From positions 1 to 21,214 of IMG/VR virus record IMGVR_UViG_3300033991_000282: a stretch of 21,214 nt of DNA; one strand, written 5' to 3'. Numbering within the stretch: position 1 is the stretch's first letter; each line of letters starts with the position of its first letter. Of the stretch, positions 8,326 through 14,892 are shown one piece after another. Made by a program: the position numbers and the translations under genes. The notes beneath the pieces were generated by a model. That model was not told the origin of the DNA. It saw nothing but the letters and a program-made list of their open reading frames with translations, and did not search any database. The stretch comes from a virus.

Positions 8326-9015
8326 TTACTGGCCCGTTGCGGTATTTATTTCGTTGTGAATTGCATCAACGGCGTCGGATGTTGCGCCGGCCTGGCTGTG
8401 CTCAAGTATAAATTTGGCTGCCCTGACCTTGTCCTCCGGGATAATCCCTTCGTTCGATTTCGGGTCTAATAGTTTATCAACGGATTGAACGGCATCGGCG
8501 AGGATTTTTTTCTGTTCTTTTATTTTTTGCCACTGCTGTAAAACTTTTACAGCCAGTCCGCCGAATATAGGAATCAATCCGCCTGCAAGATATACATAGC
8601 CGGAAATCGAGGAGGGCAATGCCGGGGCTGTCAGTTTGAGGGCGTCGCCGTAGGCATTCAGTTCAGCCTGCGGGTCGGCAGTATTGGGGTCTATGGAGGC
8701 GAGAATAGTTTTAGAATTCAGCAGCACCGCATCCACCTTTTGCTTGTGCGCTATAAGGGCATTAATCTTTGAGCGGGCGGCGGCAAGGGCAAGCTGGATT
8801 TGAGGCCCGGCGTCGGCGGGGACGTTAGGGTCATTCGCCAGGAGCTCCAGAGACGCGATGGTCTGATTGACATCGGCGATAGAGACATCGACCGACTGAC
8901 TGACGGACACCGCCTGGTCGATGACGGCTTTAACGGCGGCTATTCGCTCTTTAGCTGACGGGTCGCAGCCGCAGACCAAGAGCAAAAGGGCGATGATGAG
9001 GAGTGTTTTACGCAT
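8326..9015 (-). CDS. Predicted lipoprotein with a second internal membrane segment
   Basis: A 229-residue protein with a lipoprotein signal: MRK, a hydrophobic stretch and a lipobox ending VCGC, so Cys17 would be lipidated. Residues 20-110 are Ala-rich helices with Asp-Pro-Asn turns (NDPNVPADAG, SIDPNTADPQ). A glycine-rich hydrophobic segment at about 138-158 (SGYVYLAGGLIPIFGGLAVK) could span a membrane, followed by a charged helical tail. GGAGG stands about eight bases before the ATG at 9015; a longer frame would lack a sensible signal. I recognise no family. A lipoprotein plus a hydrophobic segment near the gp25-like anchor protein suggests an envelope role such as lysis, spanin function or exclusion, but this is inference. 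Confidence 0.75.
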   Translation of the reverse strand: MRKTLLIIALLLLVCGCDPSAKERIAAVKAVIDQAVSVSQSVDVSIADVNQTIASLELLANDPNVPADAGPQIQLALAAARSKINALIAHKQKVDAVLLNSKTILASIDPNTADPQAELNAYGDALKLTAPALPSSISGYVYLAGGLIPIFGGLAVKVLQQWQKIKEQKKILADAVQSVDKLLDPKSNEGIIPEDKVRAAKFILEHSQAGATSDAVDAIHNEINTATGQ

Positions 9016-9061
9016 GGCAGTACCTCCATGTACAAGGTTAATAAAATCCTTTTCGGCGGGC

Positions 9062-9110
9062 GTAAACAAAACGACCACCTTTATGAGTCTTTAAACTCAC
9101 CCGGTGGTCG
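9062..9110 (-). terminator. Rho-independent terminator or attenuator ahead of the lipoprotein gene
   Basis: On the minus strand, CGACCACC (9110-9103) pairs perfectly with GGTGGTCG (9079-9072). A smaller inner stem, TGAGT with ACTCA (9099-9095 and 9088-9084), sits between them. TTTTGTTT follows directly (9071-9064), which is terminator-like. It lies between the gene ending at 9206 and the lipoprotein starting at 9015, so it could reduce transcription from the regulator and coiled-coil genes into the packaging operon, or be read through by antitermination. Confidence 0.6.
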
Positions 9111-9152
9111 GCTATTCGATTTTACTAACCAATCCCGGCATCCGTGCCAGGA
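9096..9152. repeat. Copy A of a two-copy intergenic repeat with a following hairpin
   Basis: Bases 9096-9130 match 10481-10515 at 30 of 35 positions in the same orientation, including an uninterrupted CCGGTGGTCGGCT and CGATTTTA. A stem with GGCA and TGCC arms (9137-9147) follows in this copy, and a longer stem with the same arms follows in the other copy. The left half overlaps the terminator stem. The pairing partners of the shared block differ between the two copies, so the primary sequence, not one fold, is what is conserved. Confidence 0.7.
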
Positions 9153-9205
9153 GCTTACAAACTACATCGTCAAAAAGAAATGTCAAGGGGTAGAGGAAAA
9201 TTTTT

Positions 9206-9709
9206 TTATTCTTTTTTCTCGTTAGTCTCCTGTGCCGGCGGCTCCTCTGGGACGGGGGCCTCGGATTCGATGATTCGCTCGAGGAGGTCCACCCTTTTTG
9301 AAAGTTCATCGACCGAATCCTCAAGCCTTGTTATTTTTCGCTTCAGGATAACAATTTTTTGATTTTCCGACTGGTTAGGGTCAGAAGCCTCTTTTTCCGA
9401 CTCCTCACGCAACCGGGCTTGTCTCTCCTCAACTTTGGCCCTGGCATCCTCCCGCATCTGACGCAGCTCGTCGCGGGCCTCGCGGGAGCGCTCTATCTCT
9501 TCCCAGGAGCGATTATCATAACGACGATAATAGCGGCTGGGCCTTTCTGTGTAATCAATCGGATAGTCTCTCTTTTTTCTTATAGTTACAGTGGCGGGTC
9601 TTTGTTTTCGGGTTTGCGGCGATTGGGCCTGCTGTGCCATTATAACATCGCAAACGCACCAAACCGCAAGGATGAGACCGATGATTAAAATCAAATTTTT
9701 CTTTCTCAT
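9206..9709 (-). CDS. Exported or membrane-anchored coiled-coil protein
   Basis: A 167-residue protein with an N-terminal signal or anchor (MRKKNLILIIGLILAVWCVC, possible cleavage after residue 25, IMAQQ). Next comes an Arg/Tyr-rich stretch (50-68), then a long charged helix (68-107) and a heptad-like segment (118-148) ending in a Pro/Glu tail. No family is recognised. AAGGAGG stands six bases before the ATG at 9709, a very strong ribosome site, and a longer frame upstream overlaps the regulator gene and is unlikely. The shape (anchor plus periplasmic coiled coil) would suit an i-spanin-like or envelope-bridging role. This is a guess from shape only. Confidence 0.73.
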   Translation of the reverse strand: MRKKNLILIIGLILAVWCVCDVIMAQQAQSPQTRKQRPATVTIRKKRDYPIDYTERPSRYYRRYDNRSWEEIERSREARDELRQMREDARAKVEERQARLREESEKEASDPNQSENQKIVILKRKITRLEDSVDELSKRVDLLERIIESEAPVPEEPPAQETNEKKE

Positions 9710-9731
9710 AATTTGCCTCCTTAAAATAAGT

Positions 9732-10175
9732 TTAAGCACGTTTTGTTTTCTTTTTTTTCTTTTGCGGTTCAATCACAAGCTCACGAAACGCATTTAAGAC
9801 CTTTTGCTCCTCAACGTCAAGAACCTTGTATATGGTCCCAGGCTGCTGCCGCTCAATTTCCACCATCTCCTTGATTCGTTCGATAGCACCGTGAAGCTGC
9901 TCGCGGGTAGATTGCCCAAAAGATTCTTTTTTTATTTCTTTGGCTGTTTCGTCGAAAGTATTATCAAATTCAGTTTCAATAAGCAATCGAGCCTGTACTT
10001 CTGGAGGTAACTTTATCCATAACTTAACAGCCGCTGAAAGGGCTCCATATTTCTGCTGATGGCGGGATTCGCACTGAAACCGAAATGCCTCTACTAATTT
10101 GGAAGGCAATTCGCCTCCAAGATGAAGCGTTTGATTTTTCTGATTTTTATCAAAATTTTTTTCAACCATAAGCAT
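9732..10175 (-). CDS. Candidate ribbon-helix-helix DNA-binding regulator heading the leftward operon
   Basis: A 147-residue protein with an N-terminal RHH-like unit: strand QTLHLGG (15-21), helix ELPSKLVEAFRFQCESRH (22-39), turn, helix ALSAAVKLWIKL (45-56). The rest is charged and helical and ends in a Lys-rich tail (KKKKKTKRA). Proteins of this fold bind operators as dimers through the strand. It is the first gene of the leftward operon and is divergent from another small RHH-like gene. I chose the ATG at 10175; ATG 10169 and TTG 10187 are alternatives. None has a clear ribosome site, so the message may be leaderless or weakly translated. It may repress or activate from the repeats in the control region. 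The fold call is by eye and should be treated as moderate. Confidence 0.7.
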   Translation of the reverse strand: MLMVEKNFDKNQKNQTLHLGGELPSKLVEAFRFQCESRHQQKYGALSAAVKLWIKLPPEVQARLLIETEFDNTFDETAKEIKKESFGQSTREQLHGAIERIKEMVEIERQQPGTIYKVLDVEEQKVLNAFRELVIEPQKKKKKTKRA

Positions 10176-10191
10176 AGTATTTAACAATACT
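10176..10191. promoter_or_regulatory. Perfect inverted repeat at the start of the leftward regulator gene
   Basis: AGTATT and AATACT flank a TAAC spacer, giving a 16-base palindrome that touches the proposed ATG at 10175. Such a site is well placed to be an operator for autoregulation. It differs in sequence from the TTTTCTGT repeats farther right, so it might serve a different protein. Confidence 0.5.
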
Positions 10192-10210
10192 TACAATCAG
10201 TCCAATACAT

Positions 10211-10282
10211 TTTTCTGTTTTTTTCTGTATTTTTCTATTGACAAAAGACGACAGAATATTACAGATGGCTGTATATTTCTGT
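10211..10282. promoter_or_regulatory. Operator-like array: phased TTTTCTGT repeats and inverted copies around a promoter
   Basis: TTTTCTGT begins at 10211 and 10221, and a degenerate TTTTCTAT at 10231, exactly ten bases apart, so all three lie on the same DNA face. Reverse-oriented ACAGAAT (10251) and forward TTTCTGT (10276) form an outer imperfect inverted pair around an inner TACAG-ATGG-CTGTA palindrome (10260-10273). This arrangement is typical of cooperative binding by small dimeric repressors, RHH ones included. The array overlaps likely promoter elements, which suggests repression. Confidence 0.6.
10238..10277 (+). promoter_or_regulatory. Probable rightward promoter region within the operator array
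   Basis: A perfect TTGACA is at 10238-10243, but no good -10 box is at ideal spacing (TACAGA at 10260 is the nearest, at 16). A second pairing, ACGACA (10248-10253) with TATATT (10272-10277) at 18 bases, gives a start close to the ATG at 10291 and a nearly leaderless message. Either would be covered by repressor at the array. Confidence 0.4.
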
Positions 10283-10290
10283 AGAACCGT

Positions 10291-10500
10291 ATGAAAGAAG
10301 CTAAAACGTTATATCTAACTGCCAATGCCGACCCGGACCTCTTTGGTTTAATAAACCAATATGCCGCAATACTCGGCGTTTTGCCTACGACAGCCACAAA
10401 AAGGTTCCTAAGACGTTCGCTTCCAGCAGCAATAAGGGCTGAAAAAGAAAGCCCATTGAATCATATCTCGACTTGTGACGCTCAGCCGGTGGTCGGCTGA
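10291..10500 (+). CDS. Small RHH-like candidate regulator heading the rightward operon
   Basis: A 69-residue protein. Strand KTLYLTA (5-11), helix DPDLFGLINQYAAILG (14-29) and helix PTTATKRFLRRSLPAAIRAE (32-51) give the RHH pattern found in Arc/CopG-like repressors. The last residues (STCDAQPVVG) are encoded by the left arm of a stem-loop and by the shared repeat, so the true C-terminus may be incidental. There is no clear ribosome site. With the divergent regulator across the phased repeats it may form a repressor/anti-repressor pair like Mu c and Ner, though the fold differs. The gene call is supported by position and pattern only. Confidence 0.55.
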   Translation: MKEAKTLYLTANADPDLFGLINQYAAILGVLPTTATKRFLRRSLPAAIRAEKESPLNHISTCDAQPVVG

Positions 10501-10511
10501 GCGATTTTATT
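10479..10511 (+). terminator. Stem-loop with weak T tract after the first rightward gene
   Basis: CGCTCAGCCG (10479-10488) pairs perfectly with CGGCTGAGCG (10494-10503) over a GTGGT loop and is followed by ATTTTATT. The stop codon of the small RHH-like gene lies inside the right arm. It is terminator-like, though the T run is short. Confidence 0.5.
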
Positions 10512-10538
10512 AACCCCGGCGGGCAGGATGCCTGCCGG
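10481..10538. repeat. Copy B of the two-copy intergenic repeat with a following hairpin
   Basis: Bases 10481-10515 match 9096-9130 at 30 of 35 positions. A 10-pair stem with one G-T pair follows (CCGGCGGGCA at 10516-10525 with TGCCTGCCGG at 10529-10538, loop GGA). Copy A is also followed by a GGCA/TGCC stem. Confidence 0.7.
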
Positions 10539-10688
10539 AGAAGATGACCTCGCTCCGGCGAGTTATTAAGGGGAAGCGTCCTCCATGAACGCAAACGATT
10601 ATAGCGGAATCCGAAGGACACGCAAGCAAATTCCCCTTATTTTCGTAGTTTTTTTTGGCTTATTTTTGCTTTTCATCACCCTCCTCCG

Positions 10689-10733
10689 AAATCCCCCCTT
10701 CTTGCTTTCGCAAGAAAGCAGGGGGGATTTTGA
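10689..10733 (+). terminator. Strong stem-loop with T tail in the early leader
   Basis: AAATCCCCCC (10689-10698) pairs with GGGGGGATTT (10721-10730), and an inner stem TGCTTTC/GAAAGCA closes on a GCAA tetraloop (10710-10713), with TTCT bulged on the left. TTTT (10728-10731) follows on the plus strand. It should act as a terminator for early transcription unless there is antitermination. Confidence 0.5.
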
Positions 10734-10741
10734 CTTCCCAG

Positions 10742-10760
10742 CCGCCCACGGGCGGTTTTT
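10742..10760 (+). terminator. Second terminator-like stem with T5 tail
   Basis: CCGCC (10742-10746) pairs with GGCGG (10751-10755) over CACG and is followed by TTTTT. It lies 12 bases after the preceding strong stem, so the two act in tandem. Confidence 0.5.
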
Positions 10761-10946
10761 GACCTCCTTTAACGAGGGCCGTTTGTCATGGGACGGCCCC
10801 TCGAATGTTAATCAGCGCCAAACGCTGCTGTCCTTTTACAGATGCGGTCGGCGGAGCGAACCGCCGCTATCCCCCACCGCCGACCGCACCCTCCTTAAAA
10901 TTCAGAACGCAGAGGCCAGATGGCCGGGCTGCTTGGGAAAGGAATA

Positions 10947-11081
10947 ATGACAGACCCAAATATAATTCAGGCGCTGGAACGCATCGGGGATAAAATGAAT
11001 TATCTGGGAGTCTTTCTGTTTAGCATAACATTTGCACTTATATCAATAACGTTTGCGCTTCTATCAAAAAGGAACACTTAG
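10947..11081 (+). CDS. 44-residue single-span membrane peptide
   Basis: The reading frame MTDPNIIQALERIGDKMNYL is followed by a hydrophobic helix (about residues 19-39, ending in ALLS) and KRNT. AAAGGA stands four bases before the ATG, and the next gene's AGGAG overlaps its stop, so it looks like a genuine small gene at the head of the early operon. No family is recognised. Tiny membrane peptides at this place in phage operons can be inhibitors of host envelope functions or exclusion factors, but nothing in the sequence tells which. Confidence 0.6.
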   Translation: MTDPNIIQALERIGDKMNYLGVFLFSITFALISITFALLSKRNT

Positions 11082-11089
11082 GAGAATAA

Positions 11090-11536
11090 ATGGTAGCGTA
11101 CGCAAGAGACGACGGATGGACGGAAACGATGCAGGGGCAGGGACATGTAGAGGCAAGGCCGGTGGTTGTATGCACAGGCTGCAGCCGGGTCCTGCCGCAA
11201 TATAATCACAAAATCGTGGAGCTTCCCGGCGACACGTGGGCGCTCTTTACGTGGTGCGAAAGGTGTAACACGGGAGCGGAGGTGGTTTATTTTAAGCGCG
11301 ACGGCAAAGAGACGGTACACAAGGGCAGGCAGTGGGTAATCGAAGGCGGCAGGCATGTCCCGAAAAAATGGGTCATTATCAACGAGATGACGGCGCCGGT
11401 AGTTACGGGGACGGGCGGCGATTACAAACAGGATTACACGCCGGAAATCAGCAACGCTCTTGTGAACATAAAGAGCGTATTGGAATCACTGGCGAAGACG
11501 GTGGGGCTTTTATATAACGCAATCGTGGGGAAATGA
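11090..11536 (+). CDS. Zinc-ribbon protein coupled to the transposase gene
   Basis: A 148-residue protein with a four-Cys zinc-ribbon pattern: CTGC (Cys28, Cys31) and CERC (Cys56, Cys59). The middle is charged and contains EVVYFKRDGK; the C-terminal 30 residues form an amphipathic helix (ISNALVNIKSVLESLAKTVG). I recognise no family. AGGAG lies before the ATG. Its stop overlaps the transposase start as ATGA, implying coupled translation and possibly a function in transposition or its control. It could bind nucleic acid or another protein. Confidence 0.75.
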   Translation: MVAYARDDGWTETMQGQGHVEARPVVVCTGCSRVLPQYNHKIVELPGDTWALFTWCERCNTGAEVVYFKRDGKETVHKGRQWVIEGGRHVPKKWVIINEMTAPVVTGTGGDYKQDYTPEISNALVNIKSVLESLAKTVGLLYNAIVGK

Positions 11537-13509
11537 ACGGAAACCTGACCATAACGCAGGCCGCCCCAAAGATGGGAATGAGCGAACGGCACCTTCGCCG
11601 CCTTTGCATCGAAGGCAAAATCCCCGGCGTCATCAAAGAAGGTGATGACTGGAGTCTCCCGGCGACGGCGGATGCCCGGCTGGCGGAGAAAACAGAAAGT
11701 GTTCCATACGGCATAGACGAGATTGCCGGTGTGTCGGCGAAAAAAAGAGAGGCCGCCCTTAGGCGGCTTGCCGTCGTAAAAAGATTCGAGCAGTTCGCAT
11801 CGGCCTGCATCCGCGAGGGAGGGACACGCAAGCAGGCATTGGCTGTCTTTTCACAAAAAGAAGATGTCCCCCAGCGGACCTTGGAGCGATGGATTGAACG
11901 GCTTCGGAAGGAAGGAATAATCGGCCTGGTGGATGGGCGAGGGGGGTTGGCATTAGACGACGCCATCAGCCCGGAGGTGTTCGAGCTATTTAAATCTTTG
12001 TATCTCGACGAGCGAAAGCCCAGCGTAAAAACCTGCTGGCAGAATATCCGCTATATAAACAGCCGCGAGAACAGGGGATGGCGGATTCCAAAGCTCGGAG
12101 CGATGTACTCCATAATCAAACGGACAATCCCTCTGCCGGTACAGGTCCTGCACAGGGACGGACTTGAGGCATACGAGGCCAGATGCGCACCCTATATCGA
12201 AATCAACCCGGACAGCATCGAGCCGGGAGCCGTATGGGTTGGCGACCATTCACAGTTTAACTGCTGGGTACAGCACCGCAACCGCTGGATTCGGCCCTGG
12301 GTTACAGCCTGGCAGGACATGCGGAGCCGAACAATCGTCGGATGGGACATAAACTCAGGTCCGAACCAGAGCACGATTTTGCTGGCCATGAAGCGCGGCG
12401 TTGAAAGTTACGGCCCGCCGGATTCCGTGAAAATCGACAACGGCAGGGACTATGATTCGGAGATGTGGACGGGGACGACAAAGGCAAGAAGAAAGGCGCT
12501 GCGTAAGGGCTATATCGACGAGAGAATGGTTGCCGGGATTTATGCGATGATGGGGGTCGCGGTATCTTTTGCGATTCCGTATCACCCGCAGGCCAAACGT
12601 ATCGAGCGATTTTTTGACACCTTGGACCAGCAGTTTACAAAGACGCTCAAGACATATTGCGGCAGGGACACTGAGAGCAGGCCGGATGCCCTGGCGGATT
12701 ATTTAAAAAGCGACAAGGCCCTCCGGGAATCGCACACGCTTGAGAGCTTCGCTGAGGCGGCGGGCAGATACATCGAGATATACAATAATTCGGTTCATAT
12801 CGGGGCGGGGATGGAGGGACAAACGCCCCTGCAGGTTCTTAACAGCCGGGCAAGCCGGCGGGTAATGGTCGAAGGCGTAGCCGACCTTTTGCTTCGCACG
12901 TGGAGCGGCGAGCTTACGGTCGGCAAGAACGGCGTGCGCTTCCACGATATGTATTACGGCCAGTTCAATAATGAACTTCTGATTTGCCAGGGCAAAAAGG
13001 TCCGCGTCTCTTATGACCCCGACGATATCCGAAGTGTGCACGTTTACGACGCTGCGACGATGAAGCTAATAACAATCGCCGAGCAGAACCACTTAGTCAA
13101 TTACGGCTCGGCAGTCGGCGAAGAGGACCTGCGGCTTGCGATGCGTGAAAAAGCGAAGGCAGTAAAGATGGTCAAATCGTACTGCGACTCGCAGCTTACA
13201 GCCAATATGGACCTTACGAGTTTGACGCTGCGGGCGCTCGAGGAAGGGACGCAGGCGCCGGGGACGGAATCCGCCGAGGCAATTAGGCCGGTAAAGACGG
13301 CAATGGATTCGCAGGTCCGCGAGCACGCCAGGCAGCATGCGGTCAAGGCCGTCCGCAAGGCAGCCGGCGCCGAGGGGACGAGGACGGTGCTGGATATTGA
13401 CTTCGATGCTTTGAAACGACAGCCGGAAAAAATCATAGATTTGAATTTTGAATTACCAGGCAATGCAAAAATAGATTTTATGGATTTGATTTTCGACGAT
13501 GAGAGCTAA
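11533..13509 (+). CDS. A: Mu-type DDE transposase (MuA-like)
   Basis: A 658-residue transposase that would join phage ends to target DNA for integration and replication. Residues 5-45 (ITQAAPKMGMSERHLRRLCI) form an excisionase/MerR-like helix-turn-helix, where Mu A has its enhancer-binding domain. Residues 75-140 hold a second HTH region, consistent with an end-binding Ibeta/gamma-type domain. The rve-like core shows Asp238 (VGDHSQFNCW), Asp302 (VKIDNGRDYD) and Glu358 (HPQAKRIERFF), the DDE triad. From about 445 a Mu C-terminal beta-barrel-like region follows (RFHDMYYGQFNNELLICQGKKV), then a helical tail (about 530-658) probably binding the B ATPase. Its end overlaps the next gene by 11 bases. 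The length is close to Mu A's (663). The family call is firm. Confidence 0.95.
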   Translation: MNGNLTITQAAPKMGMSERHLRRLCIEGKIPGVIKEGDDWSLPATADARLAEKTESVPYGIDEIAGVSAKKREAALRRLAVVKRFEQFASACIREGGTRKQALAVFSQKEDVPQRTLERWIERLRKEGIIGLVDGRGGLALDDAISPEVFELFKSLYLDERKPSVKTCWQNIRYINSRENRGWRIPKLGAMYSIIKRTIPLPVQVLHRDGLEAYEARCAPYIEINPDSIEPGAVWVGDHSQFNCWVQHRNRWIRPWVTAWQDMRSRTIVGWDINSGPNQSTILLAMKRGVESYGPPDSVKIDNGRDYDSEMWTGTTKARRKALRKGYIDERMVAGIYAMMGVAVSFAIPYHPQAKRIERFFDTLDQQFTKTLKTYCGRDTESRPDALADYLKSDKALRESHTLESFAEAAGRYIEIYNNSVHIGAGMEGQTPLQVLNSRASRRVMVEGVADLLLRTWSGELTVGKNGVRFHDMYYGQFNNELLICQGKKVRVSYDPDDIRSVHVYDAATMKLITIAEQNHLVNYGSAVGEEDLRLAMREKAKAVKMVKSYCDSQLTANMDLTSLTLRALEEGTQAPGTESAEAIRPVKTAMDSQVREHARQHAVKAVRKAAGAEGTRTVLDIDFDALKRQPEKIIDLNFELPGNAKIDFMDLIFDDES

Positions 13510-14671
13510 AGACCTCGAAAGGGCCATAGACGATATCGTCTGCAGGGCCCTTGAGCAGGACGCTCAATTCAGAGAGGTAAGGATGCCTGAAATAATAGAT
13601 GAAAAAACAACGCGATGCTTCGCACAACAGGTCCGCAACTTTTTATTAGTTAATAATCTTCCTCAGTCGTTCCTTGTAAAAAAAATCAAGGCAAGCTCGA
13701 CGGCAATCAGCGAGTTTCTGGATTGTAAATACAAAGGCAACGTGGCCCTCTTAATGCGCAAACTGGCGAGTTTCATGGACACTTTCAATCGCCGCAAGCG
13801 CCGGGTAAAAGGGCCTGCATATATCGAAACTTCTGTCGCCAAGGTAATCTTCGCCGTCATAAAGCATACCGAGTCTTTTTCCGACGAAAGAGGCGGAAGA
13901 ATCGGAATGATAATAGGCGACTCCGGTCACGGCAAGAGCGCATGCCTTCAGGAATACGCCCATGGAAATCCCAACAGTGTATATGTCGAAATCGACGACA
14001 CAATGACCTCTACGGCAATTTTTTCTAAGATAGCTAAGACGCTTAAGCAGGCAAGGGACATTAATGTTGATTACACTGGCGTATTGAGGAAAATTACAGA
14101 GCATTTAGTTGATGCGCTCGAACAAAAAGAGATGACTGTTATAATCGACGAGGCCTCGGCGCTCGACGTGCATAAACTCAATCAGCTCCGCCAAATCATA
14201 TCCGTGCGATGCAAGTGCCCTCTGATAATTGCCGGTAACTCGCACTTATTAAAAACAATCAACGACGACGCAGGCAAGCGCGGCTACGAGTCGCTGGACC
14301 AGTTTCGGTCGAGACTTCTTTCTATCGTCAATCTCGACGCCCTCGCCTCGACCGGAAGGGGCAACTCATTACATACAATCGAGGACATCCGAAAGCTTTA
14401 TGAATATGGCGGCATCAGCCTCACGTCTGATGCAGTGAAAACGCTGCGAAGAATCTGCTGTACTCCACAGACAGGAAGATTGTGGACGTGTAAGACTATT
14501 ATTGAGGCGCTACATTTGACGAGAGAGCTTAGGAATGGAGGCGAAATTAACACTGATTATATCGTCTCTATAGTCAAAAAACTTAACTTATCCATCTCGG
14601 AACGGCTGCCGCTGAGGTGCGATGAGCCGGAAGAATCCGAAGCAGAAAAACAGGTGGCAATGGCTGGATAA
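13499..14671 (+). CDS. B: MuB-like AAA+ target-capture ATPase
   Basis: A 390-residue AAA+ ATPase, partner of the transposase; MuB-type proteins polymerise on DNA and deliver target DNA while giving target immunity. Walker A is GDSGHGKS at 140-147 and Walker B VIIDEAS at 214-220, with a sensor-type IIAGNSHL at 243-250. The first 100 residues have an HTH-like QSFLVKKIKASSTAISEFL, as in MuB's N-terminal DNA-binding domain. The C-terminal part (about 330-390) is helical like the MuB C-domain. It overlaps the transposase gene. MuB is usually about 312 residues, so this is long, by an extended N-terminus and a C-terminal tail rich in Glu. Confidence 0.92.
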   Translation: MRAKDLERAIDDIVCRALEQDAQFREVRMPEIIDEKTTRCFAQQVRNFLLVNNLPQSFLVKKIKASSTAISEFLDCKYKGNVALLMRKLASFMDTFNRRKRRVKGPAYIETSVAKVIFAVIKHTESFSDERGGRIGMIIGDSGHGKSACLQEYAHGNPNSVYVEIDDTMTSTAIFSKIAKTLKQARDINVDYTGVLRKITEHLVDALEQKEMTVIIDEASALDVHKLNQLRQIISVRCKCPLIIAGNSHLLKTINDDAGKRGYESLDQFRSRLLSIVNLDALASTGRGNSLHTIEDIRKLYEYGGISLTSDAVKTLRRICCTPQTGRLWTCKTIIEALHLTRELRNGGEINTDYIVSIVKKLNLSISERLPLRCDEPEESEAEKQVAMAG

Positions 14672-14882
14672 AATGAAATGCTGTTGCGAAGAAATATTGT
14701 ATCACCTCGACCTGCCCGTTTGCCAAATACGCAGCGGGGTGCGTGAGCATTTGAAGGCCATCGGATTGGGCTGGGGCTGGAGGCTTTGTTTCACCCTTCG
14801 ATGCGATAGCCTGGAACAGGTCGAAGCGAAATTGTGGAACATGATTAAAAGACGAAAGCGAATAAAAAGGCAGGAAGAGTAA
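14622..14882 (+). CDS. Small basic protein overlapping the B gene end
   Basis: An 86-residue basic protein, starting inside the last 50 bases of the B gene in another frame. GAGG stands about five bases before its ATG. It contains a CCC run (Cys20-22, MKCCCEEI), an aromatic WGWRLC segment and a Lys/Arg-rich C-terminus (KRRKRIKRQEE). No family is recognised. Its overlap, ribosome site and clean spacing to the next gene make it likely to be real. A nucleic-acid-binding accessory is possible. Confidence 0.55.
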   Translation: MSRKNPKQKNRWQWLDKMKCCCEEILYHLDLPVCQIRSGVREHLKAIGLGWGWRLCFTLRCDSLEQVEAKLWNMIKRRKRIKRQEE

Positions 14883-14892
14883 AAAGTAAAAA

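Larger units (their letters stand above)
10501..10946 (+). other. Hairpin-dense leader without a convincing gene
   Basis: This 446-base stretch between the first regulator and the early operon contains a series of stems after the one at 10479-10503: 10516-10538; CTCGC/GCGAG at 10549-10562; a long stem at 10689-10730 with GCAA loop; CCGCC/GGCGG at 10742-10755; CGAGGGCCGT with a bulged partner at 10773-10803; CAGCG/CGCTG at 10813-10827; and a 12-pair stem TGCGGTCGGCGG (10843-10854) with 10877-10888, whose left arm can also pair with CCGCC at 10861-10865. A 120-codon frame from 10585 runs through it. Its first 35 codons look like a membrane segment, but the rest is just the stems translated, so I do not call it. 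A structured RNA or transcription-control leader is more likely. Confidence 0.6.

Noticed and set aside
9096-9160. The repeat considered as a tRNA gene or a known riboswitch.
   Set aside because: There is no four-arm cloverleaf with anticodon loop, and I could not match any riboswitch consensus.
10479-10890. Clustered hairpins considered as a CRISPR array.
   Set aside because: The stems have different sequences and no repeated direct units with spacers are present. No cas gene is nearby.
10585-10947. A 120-codon plus-strand frame with a membrane-like N-terminus.
   Set aside because: About two-thirds of it is the translation of consecutive stem-loops and terminator-like sequence. It has no family likeness. 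The first 35 codons could be a peptide, but the evidence is too thin.
12703-13041. A minus-strand frame within the transposase gene.
   Set aside because: It is antisense to a well-supported DDE transposase core and C-terminal domain.
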